From Chryseotalea sanaruensis (GTDB taxonomy: Bacteria; Bacteroidota; Bacteroidia; Cytophagales; Cyclobacteriaceae), in NCBI RefSeq assembly GCF_003990915.1, contig NZ_BHXQ01000004.1, forward strand, positions 524,622-588,621: a stretch of DNA of 64,000 nt. The letters are read 5' to 3'. Below are positions 19,739-27,570 of the stretch, piece after piece. Within the stretch, counting starts at the first letter, position 1. Each line of letters begins with the position of its first letter. Both the position numbers and the translations under genes were made by a program. Under the pieces are notes generated by a model. It searched no databases, was not told where the DNA came from, and saw nothing but the letters and a program-made list of their open reading frames with translations.

Positions 19739-21246
19739 TTCTGATTTTTTTCAACAATTGCACCTTCCAGGTTTCTGCCAATCTCCCTGATAATTTTGTC
19801 AAGGTCTTCACCGCAATCTTTCAAGTATTTAGAAATCAGTTCCCTTTCTTCTATAGAAGCATTGGGCAATAAATTGATCAGTCCAAGTATGCTGGCAACG
19901 GGTGATCTTAACTTATGCGCATTAATAAAAGTGTATTCTGCAAGGCGTTGATTTTGCTTCATCACCTGAGTGGTTCTTTCTTCTACGATAGACTCAAGTT
20001 TTTTATTCAGCATTTGTAGATCATCGTTTAGCTTCAATAAACTCTCTGACTGAGTTTGTACTTCTTCGGTTTTATCATTCAACTGCTTGTTGACATTAAG
20101 AATACGCTGCCGCTGGAAAAACACCATAATCAATAAAATGCTACTCAAGAATAAACCAAGTCCGATAGCGATAATAATAATGCGCTGTGATCGTATCTCA
20201 GCATTGCGCAGTGTGGTTTCAGTTCTTAGTTCTTCATTCTCCCTTTCTCTATTTTCTGCTTCATAAATCGTTTGAAGCTTATTAATTTGTTCTGATTTAC
20301 TACTTCTGTAAAGGCTATCGTTTAACAGATTGTATTGGTATAAATTATTAATAGCCTTTTCGAAATTTTGTTGTGCCGAATCTAGTTTAAATCGGTAGAG
20401 GTAATTGCGCGCCTGCAGATCTTTTGCACGAATTTCAATTATTAGTGTTTGTGCCTTAGTCAGATATTCATTAGCTCTTTCGAATTTTTTTAAGCCTTGG
20501 TAAGCTAGAGCAAAATCCTGATAGGTTTGAATGAGCGATCGCTTTTCACCTAACTCTGCCCACAGTTTTTCGCTGAGTAAATAGAAACCGATTGCATCTG
20601 TATATTTTTTCTTATCGGCTCTGATAATACCGTAGCTCCAATAGCAGTATGCAATTACTCGTTTATCATTGGTAAGTTTTGCCATGTCAAGTGCCCGATT
20701 CAAGTAATCGAGTGCCTTATCATAATCCTTTAAACCAATATAAATTTCGCCAATGTTATAGAGTGTAAGTTGCTGACTTTTTAAATCACTCTTTTTTAAT
20801 TCTAGAGAAAGTAATTGATATTCCAAAGACTTGTCATACTGCCCAAGCTTTTTGTACACTTCACCTATGTTATTATACATTTGGCCAACGCCTACACTGT
20901 CGTTAATAGAACTGTATTGACGAGCCGCAGCAAGGTAATAGCTCTGCGCTATTTCATAAACGCCTTCGTACCAATAGGTACTGCCTGTAATAGCAAGGGC
21001 ACGGGCATATCCTTTTGTGTATTTAAGTGCTTGTGCCTGACGTTGCGTATATGTACTAAGTTGCCTGGCCGACTGACTATTGGTTTTTAGGTTTTCGAAA
21101 GCAATTACATTGAGTTGATCAATGAATATTGAGTCGTGAGGAACATTTTCAAACTGCTTGGTGAGATTTTTAGGCAAGTCACTTTGGGCATACAGACTCA
21201 TGCTGTATATCCAAAGTGCTATTCCTACCCATTTTCTCAGTTTCAT
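19735..21246 (-). CDS. TPR sensor with HisKA-like domain but no ATPase domain
   Basis: Protein of 503 residues: signal peptide (about 1-20), six or more tetratricopeptide repeats (about 60-300; for example NNIGEVYKKLGQYDKSLEY), one membrane segment (about 352-375; IIIIAIGLGLFLSSILLIMV), a coiled coil (380-435) and a kinase dimerization-like domain with the H-box FINAHKLRSPVASILGL (candidate H444). The chain stops 59 residues after that histidine, so the HATPase domain is missing. The converging gene starts immediately, leaving no room for a lost domain. It could be phosphorylated in trans or simply dimerize; either is inference. Confidence 0.8.
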   Translation of the reverse strand: MKLRKWVGIALWIYSMSLYAQSDLPKNLTKQFENVPHDSIFIDQLNVIAFENLKTNSQSARQLSTYTQRQAQALKYTKGYARALAITGSTYWYEGVYEIAQSYYLAAARQYSSINDSVGVGQMYNNIGEVYKKLGQYDKSLEYQLLSLELKKSDLKSQQLTLYNIGEIYIGLKDYDKALDYLNRALDMAKLTNDKRVIAYCYWSYGIIRADKKKYTDAIGFYLLSEKLWAELGEKRSLIQTYQDFALAYQGLKKFERANEYLTKAQTLIIEIRAKDLQARNYLYRFKLDSAQQNFEKAINNLYQYNLLNDSLYRSSKSEQINKLQTIYEAENRERENEELRTETTLRNAEIRSQRIIIIAIGLGLFLSSILLIMVFFQRQRILNVNKQLNDKTEEVQTQSESLLKLNDDLQMLNKKLESIVEERTTQVMKQNQRLAEYTFINAHKLRSPVASILGLINLLPNASIEERELISKYLKDCGEDLDKIIREIGRNLEGAIVEKNQN

Positions 21247-21252
21247 TTTATA

Positions 21253-22626
21253 TTATTGCGCTATAGCTTTAAGCACATCATGTTGTGTAATGATGTGTAC
21301 GTTTTGTTGTTCATCTCTCACCAACACTGCTTTTGTTTCTTTGTTAAGGAGTGAGGATAATACATCCAGCGTACTGTCTGGAGCAACAAACTGCATAGTC
21401 TTCTCTAATACTTCGCCAACATTTTTTTGTTGTAGGTTAGCATCACTGATTATTTTTTCAAGCAATGAAGCTGAGCTCACACTTCCTACGAAGTTCCCGT
21501 TTTCAGTAACTGGAATCTGATCTATACCTTCTTTACTCATGAGAAGAATAGCCTCACTTACTTTGGTCGTTTTACTTACTGTGTGTAAACTATTCTTTCC
21601 ATTACGCGATTGAATAATGTCGCGTGCGGTACCGAAACTTCGTGAATCAAGAAATCCATGATCACGCATCCACTGATCGTTATAAACTTTTGCTAAATAA
21701 CGAGTGCCGTGATCAGGAAGCAACAATACATAAATGTCGCCTTTCTTCATGTTGTCTTTGGCATATTCAAGGGCACCATGCATTACTGATCCGCATGACC
21801 ATCCAACAAATAAACCTTCTTCTTTAGCAAGTCTGCGTGTCATTATTGCGCCATCTTTATCAGTAACCTTAACAAAGGTGTCGATCAAATCGAAGTTTAC
21901 GTTTTTGGGTAGAATATCTTCACCAAAGCCTTCAGTCAGGTAAGGATAAATTTCATTTTCATCGAAGATGCCGGTCTCTTTGTATTTTTTAAATACTGAC
22001 CCATAAGTATCTATACCAACAGATATGATGTTCTTGTTTTTCTCTTTAAGATACTTTGCTGTTCCACACATTGATCCACCAGTGCCTACCGTTGCAATGT
22101 AGTGTGTAATTGTGCCGTCAGTCTGATCCCAGATTTCAGGACCTGTGCTTTCGTAATGCGCTTGTGCGTTAGACGGATTATCGTACTGGTTCGGGTAAAT
22201 AGAATTTGGAATTTCTTTATTGAGCTTGCGTGCTACAGAATAGTATGAACGTGGATCGTCAGGTTCAACATTGGTAGGGCATACGATTACCTCTGCACCG
22301 ACAGCACGAAGGATATTAATTTTTTCCTGCGATTGTTTATCGGCCATTGTAAAGATGCACTTGTAACCTTTAGCAACAGCGGCTAAGGCTAGTCCCATAC
22401 CTGTATTTCCGGAAGTGCCCTCAATAATGGTACCTCCTGGCTTTAAAATGCCTGCTTTTTCGGCATCTTCAACCATTTTTAAGGCCATGCGGTCTTTCGT
22501 TGAATTGCCAGGGTTAAAATATTCTACTTTAGCCAGGAAAGTACCAGGCAAGCCCTTTCCAAGCTTATTTAACCTTACAATGGGCGTATTACCAATGGTT
22601 TCAACAATAGAATTATAGATTTTCAT
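21253..22626 (-). CDS. Cystathionine beta-synthase with CBS domains
   Basis: PLP enzyme of 457 residues. The catalytic fold-type II domain (about 1-320) carries the PLP lysine K44 in NPGNSTKDRMA, the substrate loop EGTSGNTGMGLA and the phosphate-binding GTGGSMCGTA. A C-terminal pair of CBS domains (about 335-457) follows. The combination and length match cystathionine beta-synthase (homocysteine plus serine to cystathionine) and not plain cysteine synthase, which lacks CBS domains. The TPR gene follows 6 nt after its stop codon on the same strand, so the two may share a transcript. A cysteine synthase activity cannot be excluded. Confidence 0.88.
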   Translation of the reverse strand: MKIYNSIVETIGNTPIVRLNKLGKGLPGTFLAKVEYFNPGNSTKDRMALKMVEDAEKAGILKPGGTIIEGTSGNTGMGLALAAVAKGYKCIFTMADKQSQEKINILRAVGAEVIVCPTNVEPDDPRSYYSVARKLNKEIPNSIYPNQYDNPSNAQAHYESTGPEIWDQTDGTITHYIATVGTGGSMCGTAKYLKEKNKNIISVGIDTYGSVFKKYKETGIFDENEIYPYLTEGFGEDILPKNVNFDLIDTFVKVTDKDGAIMTRRLAKEEGLFVGWSCGSVMHGALEYAKDNMKKGDIYVLLLPDHGTRYLAKVYNDQWMRDHGFLDSRSFGTARDIIQSRNGKNSLHTVSKTTKVSEAILLMSKEGIDQIPVTENGNFVGSVSSASLLEKIISDANLQQKNVGEVLEKTMQFVAPDSTLDVLSSLLNKETKAVLVRDEQQNVHIITQHDVLKAIAQ

Positions 22627-22777
22627 GCTTTAATAATTGTTTTTGAGTGGTCAATTGAAAGGGCAACCTCATTTTAAAAGTTTGAGTAAACTCTGTTAAT
22701 TGCCATTTCACATTATCGATAAAGCCTGCAATTTAGGTATTTTCATCCGGATGGATGTTAGGTTAATTCCGTGAGAT

Positions 22778-23743
22778 TTACAGGATTGCCATGCCCACTA
22801 GCAATAAATTGGCAGCTATGTAAAAAACAATTACCAAGCGAGAACCTATACGATTAGCTGTGGTGCTCTTATCAAATTGGCCGTTATCAAAATATTTTAA
22901 GGTGATAGCCGAAACGGATAGCGTTGCCAGTATGCCTAAAAATGTAATCGTATGAAGGGTATCTACCAAGGTGAAATGGGTAGACTCAGGTAATAATGAA
23001 TCGATAATGTATTTATTGCCAACAGCAGCAAATAGACCACCAACCGGCAAGCCAAATCGTGGCTCTAATTCAGAAGGCCTCAGTGTAAAGGATATAATTG
23101 AAATTAAAAATGCGATATACATGCCAATGAAAATCTTCGCAAATAAGCCCCAGGCATCTCTTTCAATATCCATACTTATATTAAATGATGCATATTCTGA
23201 ATGAAGTGCATCATTCCCAGGATCGCCAAAAACAGTAGTGTATTCGTTGATAGAAGTATTAACTTCGAAGTTGCTGATATTCCAGCCATCAATGGTCAGT
23301 TCTCGATCATAAGCACTACCATCTTTATCTAATGCGTATACCAGCGACTGGTTATCAAAAACTGTATTTTCAATCCGCACAACTAAATGCTGTTTGTCAA
23401 ATGGAAAGTCATCTACATTCCAGTTTTGCTTCATAGTACACTTCATTTTCATGAGTTGCCATGTTCTACCATCAACTAAATCCATTAAAGGTTCTGGTGT
23501 TTCAATGTTTTTTGCGTTAGGTATATCTATCTGCGTTGCAAAATCAAAAGACGGATTGTCATACAGCATCCATAGCCAAAAACGAATAGTATATTCTTTA
23601 TCCCTGAAGTTAATGTCGTGTATGTTGATAATGTAAGCACCAGCAACTACGGTATCTGGTGTTGTTAAAGTATTGTCTTCTTCTTGTGCAAATGCTGGGG
23701 TGCAACAGCTAATCAGCAAAAAAAACAGAGAAATGGGTTTCAT
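22778..23743 (-). CDS. Pentameric ligand-gated ion channel (Cys-loop family) homologue
   Basis: Protein of 321 residues from the start chosen here. A signal peptide (1-19, ending CTPAFA) is followed by a beta-rich extracellular domain (about 25-210) with the family hallmark FPFDKQ at 113-118, preceded by W108 and D111, and four membrane segments (about 215-320). The loop LPESTHFTLVDTLHTITF matches the TM2-TM3 region of the family. As in other bacterial members the two disulfide cysteines of the Cys-loop are missing. I start at the methionine followed by the signal sequence (23743); the frame is open to 23803. The ligand and ion are unknown. The family relation is an inference from motifs and topology. 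Confidence 0.8.
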   Translation of the reverse strand: MKPISLFFLLISCCTPAFAQEEDNTLTTPDTVVAGAYIINIHDINFRDKEYTIRFWLWMLYDNPSFDFATQIDIPNAKNIETPEPLMDLVDGRTWQLMKMKCTMKQNWNVDDFPFDKQHLVVRIENTVFDNQSLVYALDKDGSAYDRELTIDGWNISNFEVNTSINEYTTVFGDPGNDALHSEYASFNISMDIERDAWGLFAKIFIGMYIAFLISIISFTLRPSELEPRFGLPVGGLFAAVGNKYIIDSLLPESTHFTLVDTLHTITFLGILATLSVSAITLKYFDNGQFDKSTTANRIGSRLVIVFYIAANLLLVGMAIL

Positions 23744-23808
23744 AGTAGCTAAGATTTTTCGGAAGTATGGAAAAGCTATGTTAATTTCGGTTTTTAAATC
23801 CATATTAT

Positions 23809-24246
23809 ATGTATACAGGGCTTTTTCACGGTCATTCAGGTCTTCGATATTTGGTATTAGTGCTATTGTTGGTGGTTATTGTGCGGTCTTTAGCAGGCTT
23901 TTTACGCAATAAACCTTTTAGCCAATTAGATAATGCCTTAAGCCTGGGGCTATTAATTACCACTCACATACAATTTTTGCTGGGCCTGGTACTTTATTTT
24001 ATGAGTCCTAATGTTCAATTTAATGGTAACACTATGAAAGATGGTGCTCTACGCTATTGGGCAGTTGAACACCTAGTAGGAATGTTAATTGCTGTAGTGT
24101 TAATCACCATAGCAAGGTCTACTGCTAAAAGAATGTCTGAAAGTTTAGCTAAGCATAAACGTCTTGCAATTTTCAATAGTATAGCATTGTTAATAATCAT
24201 CGCAACCATTATGCAAAGTGGAAGAACAGTGTTCTTCTTTTTTTAA
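23809..24246 (+). CDS. Four-helix membrane protein, cytochrome-b-like
   Basis: Membrane protein of 145 residues with four predicted helices (about 10-30, 40-62, 84-104, 122-142). Histidines sit near helix ends (H8, H10, H53, H88), a pattern seen in small Bacteroidota proteins often labelled cytochrome b, which could bind heme. The motif HGHSGLRYLVLVLLL at the N-terminus is characteristic of that group. It is divergent from the ion channel gene. The function is not known and heme binding is unproven. Confidence 0.6.
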   Translation: MYTGLFHGHSGLRYLVLVLLLVVIVRSLAGFLRNKPFSQLDNALSLGLLITTHIQFLLGLVLYFMSPNVQFNGNTMKDGALRYWAVEHLVGMLIAVVLITIARSTAKRMSESLAKHKRLAIFNSIALLIIIATIMQSGRTVFFFF

Positions 24247-24341
24247 TTAGAATAAAATCGTTTATAACGGTTACCTATAATAAGTTTTTTGGTATCGCTA
24301 CCAATACCTATTGATTGTTGTTTTACCCCAACTGAACTAAC

Positions 24342-26096
24342 ATGAGAACTTTTATCGTCACGCTACTTCTGTTCATAAGTATTACCAGCTTCTCACAGCA
24401 ATTTTCTTCACGTTATGAGCTTGTAAAATTAGGTAAGGAAGTAAATACTCATTACCATGAAGCCGCCCCATTACTTTCACAAGATGGCAACAAGCTTTAC
24501 TTTTTTGTGCATAACCATCCGGACAATAATTTCGGTAAAGAAGGTAGCGATGATATCTGGTTCAGTACCCTTGATGAAAAAGGAGAATGGGGACCCGCAC
24601 AACATGCCGGATCACCTTTTAATTCGCACCGCAGCAATCAGGTATTTACAGCTTTGCCTGACGGTTCACTTTTTATAAAGGGAGGTCGCAGAAAGGACAC
24701 AAAAGGATTTTCTATGGTTACTGCCGGAGGTTCTTTGACTGAAATAGAAATTCCTGGTTTTGAAGAAATGAACAGAGGGCGTTTTTATGGTGCCTCTATT
24801 TCTTCGGATTTAAAGCATATTATATTATCCTTTAGTGAAACACCAACGAGTGCGCGTAGTAATCTTTATGTAAGCAATCAACAAACTGATGGTAAATGGA
24901 CGAAACCAGTTAAGTTAAATATTTCTTACAGAGATGATGACTGCGGACCTTTTATTGGTGCAGATGATGAGATATTATATTTTGCAAGCGATCGAAGTGC
25001 TCCAGGCAAAAAAGGCAAACTAGATATTTACCGCACTAAGCGCTTGGACAATACGTGGAAAAAATGGTCGCAGCCTGAAAACCTTGGGCCATCTATTAAT
25101 ACTGCCGCAGAAGAGTTGTACTTCTGCATGGACAAACAAGGAAATGTATTCACCAGTCGTGCAAATTCTACTATTGATGGTGGTAACCTCGATATTTTTA
25201 AACTAGTACCACGCGATGTATATGTTATTTTGAATGGAACTGTCTACAATAAAAAAACCAATGAACCCATTTTAGCCATAGTAGATGTAAAAGCTGGTGA
25301 TAAGCCCCAAAAAATTAGCACGAAAGTAGATGGCCAATACGAATTGCGCATGCCAGAAATTGCCAACTATAGTTTATCGACCACTGCAGCTAATTTCTTA
25401 CCAGACCAACAAAACTTTACACTCCCTGCCTTGGGTAATGACACCACCATTACCGTTGATATTTACCTGACACCTATTGCCAAAAAGCTTATCATTACCG
25501 GAACAACTTATGATAAGAAGACAGAACAACCTATAAACGCTGTAGTTGAAATTCAACCCAGCGTAAAGAGAGGTAATGCAATGAGAACAAATGCTGTGTC
25601 AGGTAAATATGAAAAGGAACTTCCCGGCATTGGTATGTATTTGTTAACAGCAAAGGCAGAAGGTTATTTAAACGCTGTTGATAGTATTGAAGTTGAAAAT
25701 GAAGAGAACTCACCTTTGTTTAAAGATTTATTCCTTGCACCAATTGAAGTAGGCCTCACCGTAAGGCTTAAGAATATCTATTTTGATTTTGATAAGACCA
25801 CCCTTAAAAGTGAATCATTTACAGAACTTGACAAAGTTGTTGATTTCCTAAAGCAAAATAGTACTGTCGAAATTGAAATTTCGGGTCACACAGATAGCAA
25901 AGGCTCTGATGATTATAATCTCAATCTTTCGCAGGGTCGCTCACAATCAGTTGTTGATTATATTATCAGCAAGGGTATAGACAGCTACAGACTTACTGCA
26001 CAAGGCTATGGTGAAACTAAACCGATAGATTCTAACGATACTGAAGACGGACGCGCTAACAACAGACGTGTTGAATTTACCGTTGTAAAGAAGTAA
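24342..26096 (+). CDS. OmpA-family protein with PD40 propeller
   Basis: Exported protein of 584 residues. A signal peptide (1-18) precedes PD40/WD40-like beta-propeller repeats (about 40-285; LYFFVHNHPD, DDIWFST, ILYFASDRSAPGKKGKLDIY), two carboxypeptidase regulatory-like domains (about 295-375 and 385-465; KKTNEPILAIVDV and KKTEQPINAVVEI) and a C-terminal OmpA domain (about 470-584; FDFDKTTLKSES, ISGHTDSKGSDDYN, NNRRVEF). This architecture is common in Bacteroidota and is found in proteins linked to the type IX secretion and gliding machinery; a wall-anchoring role is the safe statement. Confidence 0.87.
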   Translation: MRTFIVTLLLFISITSFSQQFSSRYELVKLGKEVNTHYHEAAPLLSQDGNKLYFFVHNHPDNNFGKEGSDDIWFSTLDEKGEWGPAQHAGSPFNSHRSNQVFTALPDGSLFIKGGRRKDTKGFSMVTAGGSLTEIEIPGFEEMNRGRFYGASISSDLKHIILSFSETPTSARSNLYVSNQQTDGKWTKPVKLNISYRDDDCGPFIGADDEILYFASDRSAPGKKGKLDIYRTKRLDNTWKKWSQPENLGPSINTAAEELYFCMDKQGNVFTSRANSTIDGGNLDIFKLVPRDVYVILNGTVYNKKTNEPILAIVDVKAGDKPQKISTKVDGQYELRMPEIANYSLSTTAANFLPDQQNFTLPALGNDTTITVDIYLTPIAKKLIITGTTYDKKTEQPINAVVEIQPSVKRGNAMRTNAVSGKYEKELPGIGMYLLTAKAEGYLNAVDSIEVENEENSPLFKDLFLAPIEVGLTVRLKNIYFDFDKTTLKSESFTELDKVVDFLKQNSTVEIEISGHTDSKGSDDYNLNLSQGRSQSVVDYIISKGIDSYRLTAQGYGETKPIDSNDTEDGRANNRRVEFTVVKK

Positions 26097-26103
26097 ATAA
26101 TTC

Positions 26104-26502
26104 ATGCTTACCGCCAGATCATTATTGCCTGAAATTGAATTTACAACTTCCCGCAGTAGCGGTCCCGGTGGGCAAAATGTCAATAAGGTTAACAGTAGAG
26201 TAACCTTACGGCTCGATATAAAGCAATCTGAGCTACTTACCGATGAGCAAAGAGAGGTGCTACTCAATAAGTTGGTCGGTAAACTTACTACGGAGGGCGT
26301 TTTATTGATAAATGTTCAGGATAGTCGGTCACAATTAGAAAATAAAGAAGGTGCTATTAATCGGTTAGAGGCACTGATACGAAAAGCTTTTACAAAGCCT
26401 AAACCTCGAAAGAAAACCAAGCCATCTATGGCAGCAAAAGAAAAACGTGTGACTGACAAAAAACAGCGCAGTGAAAAGAAAAAATGGAGACAAAAACTAT
26501 GA
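26104..26502 (+). CDS. arfB: Ribosome-rescue peptidyl-tRNA hydrolase ArfB
   Basis: Protein of 132 residues with a release-factor-like catalytic domain. The GGQ motif (residues 22-24, in RSSGPGGQNVNKVNS) hydrolyses peptidyl-tRNA. A basic C-terminal tail (about 100-132; KPKPRKKTKPS, KKKWRQKL) enters the mRNA channel of stalled ribosomes in the family. There is no stop-codon recognition domain, which separates it from RF1 and RF2. It starts 7 nt after the OmpA gene and overlaps the next gene by 4 bp. Confidence 0.93.
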   Translation: MLTARSLLPEIEFTTSRSSGPGGQNVNKVNSRVTLRLDIKQSELLTDEQREVLLNKLVGKLTTEGVLLINVQDSRSQLENKEGAINRLEALIRKAFTKPKPRKKTKPSMAAKEKRVTDKKQRSEKKKWRQKL

Positions 26503-26705
26503 GCGATTTTATTGAACTGCCTGTACTACAAGATGAAGAAAGCAAAACGGAATTGATTAATAAAGCCTGTATAGGCCGTATTTACCCTGACCCGCAAAAC
26601 ACCAGACGAAGCATTGTAGAGCTTAATTATCAAAGTATTAACGATGCCCCTGTTCACCTGGAGGTAGAGTTGCCCTACGAAAACCTCAGAACACTCTTTC
26701 TTTAA
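26499..26705 (+). CDS. Small conserved-looking hypothetical protein
   Basis: Protein of 68 residues, not recognised. I chose ATG 26499, which forms an ATGA overlap with the arfB stop codon; an alternative ATG lies at 26484. The sequence has alternating charged and hydrophobic residues (RRSIVELNYQSINDAPVHLEVEL) suggesting a small beta-rich cytosolic fold. Translational coupling to arfB suggests a related role, but no function can be named. Confidence 0.55.
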   Translation: MSDFIELPVLQDEESKTELINKACIGRIYPDPQNTRRSIVELNYQSINDAPVHLEVELPYENLRTLFL

Positions 26706-26723
26706 GCAAATTTTAAACTATAG

Positions 26724-26755
26724 TTGGGTTAAAAGCTTGATTGCCAATATATTTG
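26724..26755 (+). promoter_or_regulatory. Bacteroidota promoter for the IF-2-like gene
   Basis: TTG (26724-26726), a 21-nt spacer and TATATTTG (26748-26755) fit the TTG/TAnnTTTG consensus. The coding region starts 22 nt downstream. Confidence 0.65.
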
Positions 26756-26777
26756 CGATAAGATTAACCTTTTCTCT

Positions 26778-27554
26778 ATGAGACTTGCTCAGTTGGCACG
26801 TAAATTATCCTTAAAATCTACTGCCATTGTCGATTTTCTGGCCGCCCAAGGCGTTGCCATTGATGATAGCCCCAATGCAAAAGTTGACGAAGTACATGCA
26901 CGCGCAGTCATATCTCATTTTGCCCCTGCATTATTAGACGTTGAAGAGACTATTCCCCATGAACCAGAAAATACCTTGGAGGCGCCTAAGGAGGAGACTA
27001 TAGAAATACCTGAACCATCAGATGAATCAGAAGTAATGGAGGAGGTTGATGAAGTTGAGAATGAAGTAGCCTCATCTATAGAAACAGTTGAAGAACTTCC
27101 CGATGTGATTAGAGCGCCCAAGATTGAACTAAGCGGTTTAAAGGTTTTGGGTAAGATAGAATTGCCTGAAAAGAAAAAGAAAGAAGAGTCAGAAGTAATA
27201 AACGAATCTGGAGAAGTATTGATAGAAGAAAGCGTTACAGAGCCTCGTATAAAACCAAGAGAAAAGAAATTTACAGATAGGAAGAGAATAGAGCGACCAA
27301 GACGCAATACCTTATCGGAAGCAAGAGAGCGTGAGAGGCGTGAAGAAGAAGAGAAGAGAAAGGCAGAAGAGGAGAAGAGAAAAGAGTTAAGAAAACAGAA
27401 GTATTTACAAACTCGTCAGGCTAAAGCACCTTCGAGAGCAGAGAAGGTAAAAGTTGAAAAGGAAGTTAAGAAAGCGCCAGCCAAAAAGAAGAAAGAGGAA
27501 TCTGTTTCTTTATTGACCAGGTTTATGCGTTGGCTTACGAGTAACCAAACGTAG
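26778..27554 (+). CDS. Stand-alone IF-2 N-terminal-like protein
   Basis: Protein of 258 residues. The first 45 residues (MRLAQLARKLSLKSTAIVDF, then FLAAQGVAIDDS) resemble the IF2_N module. A long acidic stretch (about 55-115, almost all Glu/Asp/Val/Pro) leads to ELSGLKVLGKIELPEKKKKE, which is like a segment of the N-terminal extension of Bacteroidota IF-2, and to a basic, coiled-coil tail (170-240, EREEEEKRKAEEEK and so on). The GTPase and later IF-2 domains are absent. It has its own promoter. I infer a paralogue of the IF-2 extension, perhaps acting at the ribosome or on nucleic acid. Confidence 0.65.
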   Translation: MRLAQLARKLSLKSTAIVDFLAAQGVAIDDSPNAKVDEVHARAVISHFAPALLDVEETIPHEPENTLEAPKEETIEIPEPSDESEVMEEVDEVENEVASSIETVEELPDVIRAPKIELSGLKVLGKIELPEKKKKEESEVINESGEVLIEESVTEPRIKPREKKFTDRKRIERPRRNTLSEARERERREEEEKRKAEEEKRKELRKQKYLQTRQAKAPSRAEKVKVEKEVKKAPAKKKKEESVSLLTRFMRWLTSNQT

Positions 27555-27570
27555 TTTATAGTTGAATCTT

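Noticed and set aside
19735..21246. Frameshifted full histidine kinase
   Set aside because: The converging gene begins at the stop codon, so there is no space for an ATPase domain remnant.
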